64,000 nucleotides of DNA from NCBI RefSeq assembly GCF_019097595.1, contig NC_080723.1:10719011-10783010 (forward strand), written 5' to 3'. The stretch comes from Hemibagrus wyckioides (taxonomy: Eukaryota > Chordata > Actinopteri > Siluriformes > Bagridae). Below the pieces are notes generated by a model that was not told where the DNA came from, ran no database searches, and worked only from the letters and a program-made list of their open reading frames with translations. Positions 27,409 to 37,435 of the stretch are shown one piece after another. The position numbers and the translations under genes are program-made. Every line of letters starts with the position of its first letter. The first letter of the stretch is position 1.

Positions 27409-27474
27409 GGCAGAATTTATTGTTATAATTAACCTAATTATGGCAGAATTTGTTATTATAATCAGCCTAATTAT
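27409..27474 (+). repeat. 33-base direct duplication at the LINE 5' truncation
   Basis: Units 27409-27441 and 27442-27474 both begin GGCAGAATTT and end CCTAATTAT, with a few mismatches. They abut the point where the LINE reading frame begins. Confidence 0.8.
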
Positions 27475-27897
27475 CTCCAAGATCCTAGAAAAGGCTGTAG
27501 CACAGCAGTTATGTTCATACCTGCATAGAAATAACATTTATGAAATGTATCAGTCAGGATTTAGGCCTCATCATAGCACAGAGACAGCACTGGTTAAAGT
27601 GGTAAATGACCTGTTACTGGCTTCTGATCAGGGTTGTGTCTCCCTACTGGTGTTACTCGATCTTAGTGCGGCTTTTGACACCATTGACCACACTGTTCTA
27701 CTTGATAGACTAGAACATGTTGTTGGTGTTAAAGGAACAGCCCTCTTCTGGGTCAGGTCTTATTTGACTGACCGTTATCAGTTTGTAGATCTAGATGGTG
27801 ACTTCTCCATGCATACCAAGGTTATGTTCGGTGTTCCACAATGTTCTGTCTTGTTCTTCTTCTGTCTGTTCTGGCCCACTGCTTTTCTCCCTATATA

Positions 27898-29145
27898 CAC
27901 TATATTGCCAAAAGTATTCGCTCACCTGCCTTGACTCACATATGAACTTAAGTGACATCCCATTCCTAATCCATAGGGTTCAATATGACGTCGGTCCACC
28001 CTTTGCAGCTATAACAGCTTCAACTCTTCTGGGAAGGCTGTCCACAAGGTTTAGGAGTGTGTTTATGGGAATTTTTGACCATTCTTCCAGAAGCGCATTT
28101 GTGAGGTCACACACTGATGTTGGATGAGAAGGCCTGGCTCTCAGTCTCCGCTCTAATTCATCCCAAAGGTGTTCTATCGGGTTGAGGTCAGGACTCTGTG
28201 CAGGCCAGTCAAGTTCATCCACACCAGACTCTGTCATCCATGTCTTTATGGACCTTCCTTTGTGCACTGGTGCACAGTCATGTTGGAAGAGGAAGGGGCC
28301 AGCTCCAAACTGTTCCCACAAAGTTGGGAGCATGGAATTGTCCAAAATGTCTTGGTATGCTGAAGCGTTCAGAGTTCCTTTCACTGGAACTAAGGGGCCA
28401 AGCCCAGCTCCTGAAAAACAACCCCACACCATAATCCCCCCTCCACCAAACTTTACACTTGGCACAATGCAGTCAGACAAGTACCGTTCTCCTGGCAACC
28501 GCCAAACCCAGACTCGTACATCAGATTGCCAGATGGAGAAGCGCGATTCGTCACTCCAGAGAACGCGTCTCCACTGCTCTAGAGTCCAGTGGCGGCGTGC
28601 TTTACACCACTGCATCCGACGCTTTGCATTGCACTTGGTGATGTATGGCTTGGATGCAGCTGCTCGGCCATGGAAACCCATTCCATGAAGCTCTCTGCGC
28701 ACTGTTCTTGAGCTAATCTGAAGGCCACATGAAGTTTGGAGGTCTGTAGCGATTGACTCTGCAGAAAGTTGGCGACCTCTTCGCACTATGCACCTCAGCA
28801 TCCGCTGACCCCGCTCCGTCAGTTTACGTGGCCTACCACTTCGTGGCTGAGTTGCTGTCGTTCCCAAACACTTCCACGTTCTTATAATACAGCTGACAGT
28901 TGACTGTGGAATATTTAGGAGCGAGGAAATTTCACGACTGGATTTGTTGCACAGGTGGCATCCTATCACAGTTCCACGCTGGAATTCACTGAGCTCCTGA
29001 GAGCGACCCATTCTTTCACAAATGTTTGTAAAAACAGTCTGCATGCCTAGGTGCTTGATTTTATACACCTGTGGCCATGGAAGTGATTGGAACACCTGAT
29101 TCTGATTATTTGGATGGGTGAGCGAATACTTTTGGCAATATAGTG
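27898..29145 (-). mobile_element. Complete Tc1/mariner transposon with intact transposase
   Basis: It is 1248 bases long. The ends are perfect 29-base inverted repeats starting CACTATATTGCCAAAAG and ending CGCTCACC, flanked on both sides by the TA target duplication (27896-27897 and 29146-29147). It carries one full-length minus-strand transposase frame and sits inside the LINE. The short inverted repeats differ from the long IR/DR arrangement of Sleeping Beauty-type elements. Confidence 0.97.
27980..29011 (-). CDS. Tc1-family DD34E transposase, intact
   Basis: An uninterrupted frame of 343 aa from the ATG at 29011 (MGRSQEL), the usual Tc1 transposase length; an in-frame ATG at 29044 adds 11 residues. 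The N-terminal half is a paired-like DNA-binding region: a first helix-turn-helix (about residues 8-50), an AT-hook-like SGRPRK at 58-63, then a second helix-turn-helix around SSRTVRREL. The catalytic core has Asp154 (WSDESRF), Asp245 (FQHDCAPVH) and Glu280 ([14 protein letters not shown]), with exactly 34 residues between the last two, and the Gly-rich box [13 protein letters not shown] (188-200). It cuts and pastes the element at TA sites. All key residues are present, so it may be active or only recently silenced. A relative at 22.0 kb is broken. Confidence 0.97.
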   Translation of the reverse strand: MGRSQELSEFQRGTVIGCHLCNKSSREISSLLNIPQSTVSCIIRTWKCLGTTATQPRSGRPRKLTERGQRMLRCIVRRGRQLSAESIATDLQTSCGLQISSRTVRRELHGMGFHGRAAASKPYITKCNAKRRMQWCKARRHWTLEQWRRVLWSDESRFSIWQSDVRVWVWRLPGERYLSDCIVPSVKFGGGGIMVWGCFSGAGLGPLVPVKGTLNASAYQDILDNSMLPTLWEQFGAGPFLFQHDCAPVHKGRSIKTWMTESGVDELDWPAQSPDLNPIEHLWDELERRLRARPSHPTSVCDLTNALLEEWSKIPINTLLNLVDSLPRRVEAVIAAKGGPTSY

Positions 29146-31025
29146 TATGTTACCCCTTGGTGCAATTATTCGTAAACATGGTATTAGCTTCCACTGTTAT
29201 GCAGATGACACACAGCTATATGTTTCAGCTAAATCAGATGAGAGACACCAGCTTATTAAGATAGAAGAATGTGTAAAGGATATTAGACATTGGATGGCCA
29301 CTAACTTCCTCCTGCTTAATTCGGACAAGACAGAGGTGCTTGTACTAGGACCACAGGCAGTTAGAAGTGAGCTTTCTGATTACAGAGTAATGGTGGATGG
29401 TCTTTTGGTTTCATCTTGTCCAGCAGTAAAAGATCTTGGTGTGATTATTGATTCTGGTCTTTCATTCGAAGCTCATGTAGATAATATCACTAGGGTAGCC
29501 TTCTTCCATCTTAGGAATATTGCTAAGATAAGAAATACTGTATGTTGTCGCTTCATGATGCAGAAAAATTACTTCATGATTTTGTTACCTCTAGGTTGGA
29601 TTATTGTAATGTCTTACTGTCTGGATGTTCCAGTAGGTGCATACACAAGCTCCAGTTAGTCCAGAATGCAGCAGCTAGAGTCCTAACTAGAACCAGAAGA
29701 TATGAACACATCACTCCTATTTTAGCCACACTACATTGACTCCCAGTCAAATTTCGCATTGATTATAAAATACTGTTACTAACCTATAAAGCACTAAATG
29801 GTCTCGCGCCACAGTACCTGAGCGATCTTTTAGTCTTTTATGATCTGCCACGCCTACTACGATCAAAGGGTGCTGGTTACTAGGTAGTACCTCAAGTAGC
29901 AAAGGCTACAGCAGGGGGCAGAGCTTTCTCTTTCAAAGCCCCAAAGTTATGGAACAGCCTTCCAATTAGTGTTCGGGATTCAGACACAGTCTCAATGTTT
30001 AAGTCTAGGCTGAAGACACATTTGTTTAGTCAAGCTTTTAATGTATAGTTTTCTTAGGTAAAGGAGCAGATCTGGAAGGTTCATGGGCATAGAGTGTTTG
30101 GTGTACTGGGATGTGTTGGATGCTGTCATCTTACCACCCTCGCAAGTCACTCAGGTTTGCTGACTGTGAAGTGGTTGGATGCTTTATGTCCCGGGAAGCC
30201 TTCATGTCTGTGACCTTCTGGCTCTCCCTTTTAGTTATGCTGTCATAGCTAGTCTTGCCGGAGTCCCTGCCTGCACTTTACACATAATTCTACTTTGTCT
30301 TTAAGCATCACATGATCAGAAACTTAATATCTTTCTCTTTCTCTCTGTACCTTCTCTGTCGAGCTATACACCCCACTCCTGAGCTCCCAGTGTTTGCCAG
30401 TTTCCAGAGCGACCGCTGCCCTACCCCTGGCCGGAGTCTCGCCGCTTGATGGTGCCCACTGATGCTGTGGATGGATCTGTGTGGACCAGGAGACAGCCAT
30501 GGACAGAGCCACTTGGGGACTTTCACACCATCACAGATCTGCCATTACATCTGTCAGCCTGTGACAGCAAAGAACTAGTGTTTATAATGACCTTAGAAAC
30601 TACACTGACCTAATAGTTCCTCATGGGTCATTGATTGCTGTTGTAGAAAGGACATTAAATCAGCTACATTTACATTATTTTCTGTTTAGTGTCACCCAAA
30701 TGAGGATGGGTTCCCTTCTGAGCCTAGTTCCTCTCAAGGTTTCTTCCTTTCCATCCCAGGGAGTTTTTCCTTGCCACAGGCTTGCTCATTATGGATAAAA
30801 TAAAATAGTCTAACTATAGAATTTAATAATTTATTCTTATTTCTAGTTAATTAGTTATTTATTATTTTTCATTTTCCTCTCCCCTTTCTCTGTTTTCTTC
30901 TTTTGTAAAGCTGCTTTGAGACAATGTTCATTGTAAAAGGCGCTATACAAAATAAACTGAATTGAAAGTTACACCCTTGTCCACACCTGATCACACCCAT
31001 CTATTTCTTACCCAAACTACTGCCA

Positions 31026-31108
31026 TGACACTTCACACACAGTCATACAGAATGTCTTTATGCTGCAAGATGGCAATTTCCCTTCACTGGAACAAAGTGC
31101 ACCTTTCA
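31026..31108 (+). mobile_element. Tc1-derived element fragment
   Basis: CATACAGAATGTCTTTATGCTG followed by CAATTTCCCTTCACTGGAAC matches part of the elements at 18.06 and 39.99 kb. Only about 80 bases remain, at the 3' flank of DEPDC7. Confidence 0.65.
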
Positions 31109-31154
31109 CCCTACCTAATAATCAAATTTTAAGACAAACATTTAAATTTCCATG

Positions 31155-31160
31155 TTTATT
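31155..31160 (-). terminator. depdc7: DEPDC7 polyadenylation signal
   Basis: Plus-strand TTTATT is AATAAA on the minus strand. It lies about 145 bases beyond the DEPDC7 stop codon. Confidence 0.65.
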
Positions 31161-31305
31161 AGAGTTCATATTTCAGTACACAATTATATATATATATTTA
31201 GAAACATTACCTTCTCTCTCTCTCTCAACATGCAGAAAAACCTGAGTAAAAACAATAACAAAGCTATAAAAAAAGTTAACATTTTCAGGAAAAGAGACAA
31301 AATCA

Positions 31306-34300
31306 TTACACTTCAGACAAGCTGATTGTGCTGAGTCTAGACCCAAAATACTGAGCAAAAACACCCGGGTGGCTTTTGTAGAACTGTGCCAGCAGTCTCC
31401 TCTTCTCCTTCATGGAGTACTTTGTGTTTTCATCAATACTCCTGAGCAGAACAAACAACTCCGTATTCGTCAGATCTCTTACAGTGTCGCTGTACACAGT
31501 GCTTGAAATTTGCTGACAGAATGCAGAGCCTACAAACAGGAGTGAGAGAAATAAGAATCTCAATAAAACAAACAGCCAGCTGAAAAATGTGATGTCTATA
31601 GATATACAGATGTCAGGGTGTCTCTGGAAACATTTAATATCAAAGTAATTACCAAACATTATATTGTTCACTTTTCCCAATCACAGGTGGAAATAAATAG
31701 GACTTGAATGACGTACCCTGTTTGTTGAGGTCCTTCTTTTTCACAACATCGTCCAGCTTGTTACTGACCAGCTTGTGCAAAGAGCCTGGGACCTAACAGG
31801 ATCAAAGTCATGTGAACACAAAAGCTTTACTTGATAATGATTATGTATAAATACTCAAGACCTCTAGCATGTAAGGAATTACAAATGCTTTTATAGGAAA
31901 ACACTCACTGATGTGGCCTGACGCAAAGTAAATGTTACATACATCACATGAAAATTAGTAAAAACAGCACACACCACAGTGCATTAAATACTATATTATA
32001 TTTATTGAAATTATACATTGTGCTGTTTATCACTGCATTTCATGTTGTTTCTCTTGAAGTTAATAAGAAAAATCTGCTATATGTTACTGAGAAAATGCAT
32101 GCATTGTAGGGTAGAGGACATGGTGCAGTGTGTAGGACATCATTTGGGATGCAGCTCAAGTCTTTAATACCTTGAAGATGTCCTCATGGTTATCCAGCAT
32201 GAAGATTAACAGCAAGTCCACTTTACCCTTCGAGAGGCTCTTGCTTTGTATTATGGCCTTACAAAACGTTTTCTTCACGTGAATCCGATTCTCAAGCTGA
32301 AAAATTAGACTGTTTTAAACTTTGAGAAAGGAGGAAAAGAAATTCCAGAAGCTTGAATAAAAGGGCTGAGTTCAAGTGTTTAAATGAAAATACCAACACC
32401 ATGAAATGCCTAAATTATGGTATTTCTAAATTATGGTATTTAGAACAACAACACTGACATTAAGAAATAACACTTCATTTCACTTTCATTTAATACATGC
32501 TTCCCAACCAGTTTCAAGAAATTAAACAGCATTTCTTTTAAAAGGTGCTTCATGGCAATTTTAAATTAACACTACTTTAGTGAATGTAAAGCCAAGTAAA
32601 AACTAATTATTAAAATTACATTCAGAAGTGTATATACACTAGGCAATACATTTACCATTTACTCATTTTATCTGTATTTGTCTGCATCAGAATGTCTTTA
32701 AGACAGGGGTGTCCAATCTTATCCAGAAAGGGCCGGTGTGGGTGCAGGTTTTCATTCCAACCAAGAGGAAGCTACACCTTATTCCAACTGGCTAATCAAC
32801 TGATGCTGGCTTTCAGTAGACTCAGGTGACTTCTGCTCAGTTGGAATGAAAACCTGCACCCACAATGGCCCTTTGCAGATAACACTGGACAACCCTGCTT
32901 TTAGACAACGACAAATATTTATTCACTCTAAAGAAGCCAAACATATTTGACATGTGGCATTGTGAAATGTACCGTTTAATTAAACATGATCTGATTTAAC
33001 AAACAGCAAACTGATCAATAAAGTAAGATGTGTCGGCTGTTTGCATATTATAAACATGAAGGAATCTGAAGTAGTAAATACAGAGTGCCTTGAGGGTTGT
33101 GTGTAATTTAAAAAAAAAACAAACAATTGATGTTAACCCATATATGATATGCAACAATTAAAAAAATTCTTATTTCCACACATGCCGTACCTCCTTATGA
33201 AGCTGGATGTGCTGTGGGTCTGCAGCCAGTGACATGAAGCTCAGCAGCCTGTAAAGCTCCTCTCTATTAGCAACAGAAAGCAACTTCAGACATAGCTGCA
33301 ACACCTCCAGAGCCATGTCAAATTTCCCGTTCACTGCAATAAACCCGGAGGGGAAAAAAGTAGTACATTTAAAAGGAAATGGACAGGATAAATGTTCACA
33401 ATTAAATACAGCTAATTGATTGTGCTAATTGATGATGGAGCTAGGTTAGGAACAAAAGCTAGGTCACTAGCTAGGTATCAGAAATGACTAAGAAATGTGT
33501 TAGCCCCTTTCTTCAATAAACATTTACCATGAGTATACATGATTCTGTTAAACAGATTGAAGAGCTTATGTTGTAAACAATACTTGTTATTGTTAAGTTA
33601 CTTTCAGTTTGTCTCTAAACTATATTACTGCAACCCCAAACAATTAAACACATACAAGATGTTTGTTGTATAATAACATTTTCAGATAATAGGACAATAA
33701 TAAGCGGTATCGCTACAAAGTAATTATAATTTAATCCTTGTTCATGTTGATGGCTTGTAGTCACAACTTACCCAATAGTTCAGTAATGTGTGTGTAGACG
33801 TCACTCAGTCCACTAGGAAGAAGAGGCTGGAAACTGGCCTGTCCATAATGTTTAGCCAGAATTTCAAACAGTAAAGCTTTACATTGCTGGATGCCTGTGG
33901 GACTCCACTGCCCATGCTCTTCACCACCCTCACCATCATCCAGTGAAAGTCTGGGGAGCTCTCTGCTCACCTCGACCACCTGCTGGTCTGGCAGAAAGTC
34001 CATCAACTCTAATGCTGCCAAGAGCCATTCATCTGTTCTGCAACAGTACAAAAATAAAAGGATTTTTCTACCAAGTCACAAAATGCAAAGGTAATCGCAA
34101 TGTATTTCAGACAAACTGTAAAATATTTGAACTACTCACTGTGACTCCTTAAAAGCCTTTAGTATTTCTCTGTCCAGGTAGTTACTGGTGTAGACAATGT
34201 CAGGCTCATTATTGTTGGCAGCTGATAGGGGGCACTCTCCACAATCCAACACTCCGTCCAGCAGAGGAAGCTCGATCAGCTGCAGCAAACGCTGAACTGT

Positions 34301-35828
34301 CTGCTCCTGCCACACCTTACTGACCACTGAGAGAGAGGGAGAGAAAGTGACACAGGGAAAGAGAGTGAGAGTCTGAGCCATTATGATTCAAACTGTTAAA
34401 TTCCACCTGCAAAATGCCCTTCAACCAGAATATGGAAAAATTTAATTCAGCGTCCGTGAATACCGACCAATTAACCCCATTCTGAATACATATATTTCTA
34501 TTTTATTCTTTTAGACTACGATATTTGCCAGTGCAGCATAACCAACGTCTCAGTCTTGACTCCAAAAATTTGGCTACCTGATGGTGGTAAACCTTCAGTA
34601 TGCAGATAGCTAAGGCTGAGGTCAAGCTCCTCCAGTAGGATGTTCATAATGTGGCCTGGTTTTACTGGAGTACTGTGGGAGAACATTGGATCATCATCCC
34701 TGCAAGATCATCCAAAGAAACATAGTATTATTGGTTGCACTTGACCCAAATTACAGTGAAAGAGAATATTTCACACCAACCTAAAGAGGTTAACTCGCCT
34801 GTATAGCTGTGCATCTGCATTTCCCTCTTTGCTGGGAGAAATAAGAGTGTTTTCTTCACTGCTCCACTCAGAGGTCTGACTGTTTAGAAACCGGTACAGG
34901 CTGCTGATGCTGTCCTGAAACTCTGACCGCTTGCTCTCCTTCCCAAACGCTTTACATGACACTGCTTCAAACACCTTGCAGTCTAGTAAAGCCTGACACA
35001 CACGCACTGCTTTGGCTCTGGGCACTTTGGTGTCCCCCAAAACCTTGCTCTGGTTGATGTAATCTTGGATCACGGTCACAGCATCAGAACCCACAAAGCA
35101 ATTGTCATGAGATTTCAGGAAGTGACGTCGTCGTTTCACCTTCACTTCTGACTGGAGGTGAGAGATCAGTCTGCTCCAGGTGAAGCTGGTCTGGCACGGA
35201 GTGATGAGCGTCGGCTGATCTACAGAATGAGACATTGTTAGATAACTTGCCATGTTGTAGTTTTATTCAGCTTTGAGGAACCAAGCTTAGAAATATTTAT
35301 GAAGATATTACAGAAAATCTGCTTTGTTAAAAAAAATAAAAAGGCCAAAAATGGAAAACATAACTTCCAAGCTTCTAACTGCAGTTAATTTAAACTTCTT
35401 GGCTACTTTAATTTTCTTACATTTTGTTCATTTCTTATTTACATACACTGAGCCACAGGACTTTTATTATGAATAATGTTTGTTTTTATAATAAAGTGAC
35501 AATGTGTTTATCCTCTTTCTTGCCTCAAAATTGTTAAATAAATTAAACAATTAATTAAAAGAAAAATTAGGGAGATAACATAAACCAAGACACTATAATT
35601 AAAAGTTCACAAAGCAGTCCTACAAGTAGCTCCTGCAGCTGAAACATGTTGAAAATTTGTTTTTGTTTTTTTTATTCAGACGTAATCATTTTTAGCAAAA
35701 CATTAAGTAACAAAAATTGAGACAGTTCTTTAACCTGGAAGGATGGTGCATCTGGACGGATGTTGTATAGGGCTGTACAGTTTCCCTGCAAGATTTAAAG
35801 CAGCAGCTCGCTCTTTTACAGTCGCCAT
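31306..35828 (-). CDS. depdc7: DEP domain-containing protein 7, complete
   Basis: Nine minus-strand exons: 35735-35828, 34781-35219, 34578-34699, 34140-34326, 33772-34037, 33191-33333, 32171-32296, 31717-31792 and 31306-31529. Junction phases close to give 558 aa (human about 511). The start MATVKERAAALNL matches the DEPDC7 N-terminus almost exactly. The DEP domain lies at about residues 46-136, with basic KVKRRRHFLK, NCFVGSDAV and VPRAKAVRVCQALLDCKVFE. The middle has VWQEQTVQRLLQLIELPLLD, YLDREILKAF and DEWLLAALE; the last exon ends with the conserved KEKRRLLAQFYKSHPGVF plus about 14 extra residues. DEP domains bind membranes or GPCR/RGS partners. DEPDC7 has been linked to CARMA-dependent NF-kB signalling, but its biochemical role is poorly known. 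A hAT-type MITE sits in intron 6. Confidence 0.95.
32704..32897. mobile_element. hAT-type MITE
   Basis: A 194-base element with long inverted repeats. The left side reads CAGGGGTGTCCAA and GTGGGTGCAGGTTTTCATTCC; the right side is the reverse complement, ending GGACAACCCTG. It is flanked by an 8-base target duplication, CTTTAAGA (32696-32703) and CTTTTAGA (32898-32905), with one mismatch, as expected of hAT elements. It has no coding capacity and lies in DEPDC7 intron 6. Confidence 0.9.
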
Positions 35829-35990
35829 TGTTTCTATCAGCCACCAAACCGAGATGAGAGTTTTTCAAACTTCAGTCTCGCGCGTTTCGTCTCATCAATT
35901 AGCTACTCTCCCTCCTATTGGCTCACAGCCACGTGGCTCACCTCAGCCAATCAGCGTCAATCAATAATTGACCCTTACGTCTTATACACT
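35829..35990 (-). promoter_or_regulatory. depdc7: DEPDC7 promoter with symmetric CCAAT / E-box module
   Basis: ATTGGCT at 35917-35923, palindromic GCCACGTGGC at 35928-35937 and AGCCAAT at 35945-35951 form a nearly symmetric module 90-125 bases upstream of the ATG. It would bind NF-Y twice around a USF/MYC-type CACGTG (family knowledge). CpG-containing sequence CGCGCGTTTCG lies between it and the ATG. Confidence 0.6.
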
Positions 35991-36040
35991 ACGCATTCAA
36001 CGAGTAAACAGTAAATTTACGACGTTATTGATGCACTATG

Positions 36041-36866
36041 TTAGCAAAAGGTTTTGGGACACCCCTCTAAATCAATGGATTCAGGTGTGTTTTTCAGGGG
36101 TTGGCCCCTTAGTTCCAGTGAAAGGAACTCTTAATGCTTCAGCATACCAAGACATTTTGGACAATTTCATGCTCCCAACTTTGTGGGAACAGTTTGGGGA
36201 TGACCTCTTCCAACATGACTATACACCAGTGCACAAAGCAAGGTCCATAAAGACATGGATGAGCGAGTTTGGTGTGGAGGAACTTGACTGGCCTGCACAG
36301 AGTCCTGACCTCAACCTGATAAAACATCTTTGGGATGAATTAGAGTGGAGACTGCGAGCCAGGCCAAAACCGGGACGTCTGCCTTTAAATGCAACATTAC
36401 ATCCATTTAATATGGAGGTGCCCTGCCATTTGCAGCTATAACAGCTTCAACTCTTCTGGGAAGGGTTTCCACAAGGTTTAAGAGTGTGTTTATGGGAATT
36501 TTTGGGACCATTCCTCTAGAAGTGCATTTGTGAGGTCATGTACTGATGTTGGACAAGAAGGTCGGGCTTGCAGTCTCCACTCTAATTCATCCCAAAGGTG
36601 TTCTATCAGGTTGAGGTCAGGACAGACAACTTCCTCCACACCAAATCCATGTCTTTATGGACCTTACTTTGCGCACTGGTGCACAGTCATGTTGGAACAG
36701 GAAGGGGTCATCCTCAAACTGTTCCCACAAATTTGTGAGCATGAAATTGTCCAAACTGTCTTGGTATGCTGAAGCGTTAAGAGTTCCTTTTACTGGAAGT
36801 ATAGGACCAAGTTCAACCCCTGAAAAACAACACCTGAATTTAATGATTTTGCCACTATAGGGTATG
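36041..36866. mobile_element. Inverted, fold-back pair of Tc1 fragments
   Basis: The left arm (about 36041-36366) carries the 3' half of a Tc1 transposase on the plus strand ([27 protein letters not shown]). The right arm (about 36410-36866) carries the same region on the minus strand and adds the Tc1 start CATTTGCAGCTATAACAGC. The outer ends are complementary: AGGTGTGTTTTTCAGGGGTT on the left corresponds to AACCCCTGAAAAACAACACCT on the right. The whole therefore resembles a large palindromic derivative. No intact transposase remains. Confidence 0.8.
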
Positions 36867-37250
36867 TTCACACACTGTGTTGTATAGTAGCCTAGTCTAG
36901 AAGGTTTGAGATGCTATAACACATTTTGTACGGAAGGTGGCAGTAAAGTACAGCATTTAAAAACTAAACTAAACTAAAGCTTTCCTCCAGCACCCTAAAG
37001 TGTTGTTTGGATTGTTTCCTTTTTAGAAAAAATCCTGAAATACAAAGAACCCTTTTTTCCTTTTTAAAGAGCTATATTTGCTGTACAAAGTCACTAAATC
37101 GTTTCTTCATTTTGGTGCCTTTTTGTCTGTTTTGACTTCTTTTTCTTATAACAGTTATGAAAGTGTGAACAGAGGTTGGCTATTGTGTTGGCTAACAGTT
37201 TTGATTCTCCTCAAAAGACAAATTCAGTATAGATTCACAACCTTGCTTTG
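36867..37250. other. Intergenic stretch
   Basis: No supported feature. There are AAACTAAACT tandem steps near 36.96 kb. Confidence 0.5.
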
Positions 37251-37254
37251 TCGG

Positions 37255-37435
37255 TCAGATTTCACTCACTCACTCACTGATTTTCAGTACCGGTCAGGGT
37301 CATGGTGGATTCGCACCTTATCCCAGGTATAAGGAGGGAATACACCCTGAATTGTGTCATCTGTCCATCTCATTACACAATTATTTACACAAAGAGGTAA
37401 TTAATGTTAATCGAACCCAGGACCCTGGAGAGACC
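37255..37435 (+). repeat. Dispersed repeat, family C, copy 3
   Basis: Four CACT units lead into ACCGGTCAGGGTCATGGTGGA, then GGAGGGAATACACCCTGAA, CTGTCCATCTC and ATCGAACCCAGGACCCTGG. It matches the 15.3-kb repeat in order. Confidence 0.6.

Larger units (their letters stand above)
27475..30970 (+). mobile_element. L2/CR1-like LINE, 5'-truncated, split by a Tc1 insertion
   Basis: Two halves, 27475-27895 and 29148-30970, are collinear parts of one non-LTR retrotransposon. The left half encodes reverse-transcriptase blocks [23 protein letters not shown] and [13 protein letters not shown]. The right half starts just before the catalytic box YADDTQLY and continues through LLNSDKTEVLVLGP, LDYCNVLLSG and LVQNAAARVLTRTRRY to FSQAFNV, the usual C-terminus of this clade. 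The 3'UTR has GTTCCTCTCAAGGTTTCTTCC, GGGAGTTTTTCCTTGCCAC and the tail GCTGCTTTGAGACAATG and GCGCTATACAAA, ending in GAATTGAA units. Stops and frameshifts (for example a one-base loss near 27872, a TGA after CTACATTGA, and a TAG in the C-terminal part) make it inactive. The endonuclease part is missing. Confidence 0.92.

Noticed and set aside
31306..35828. Assignment of the DEP-domain gene to DEPDC4
   Set aside because: The N-terminus MATVKERAAALNL and the C-terminal KEKRRLLAQFYKSHPGVF match DEPDC7.
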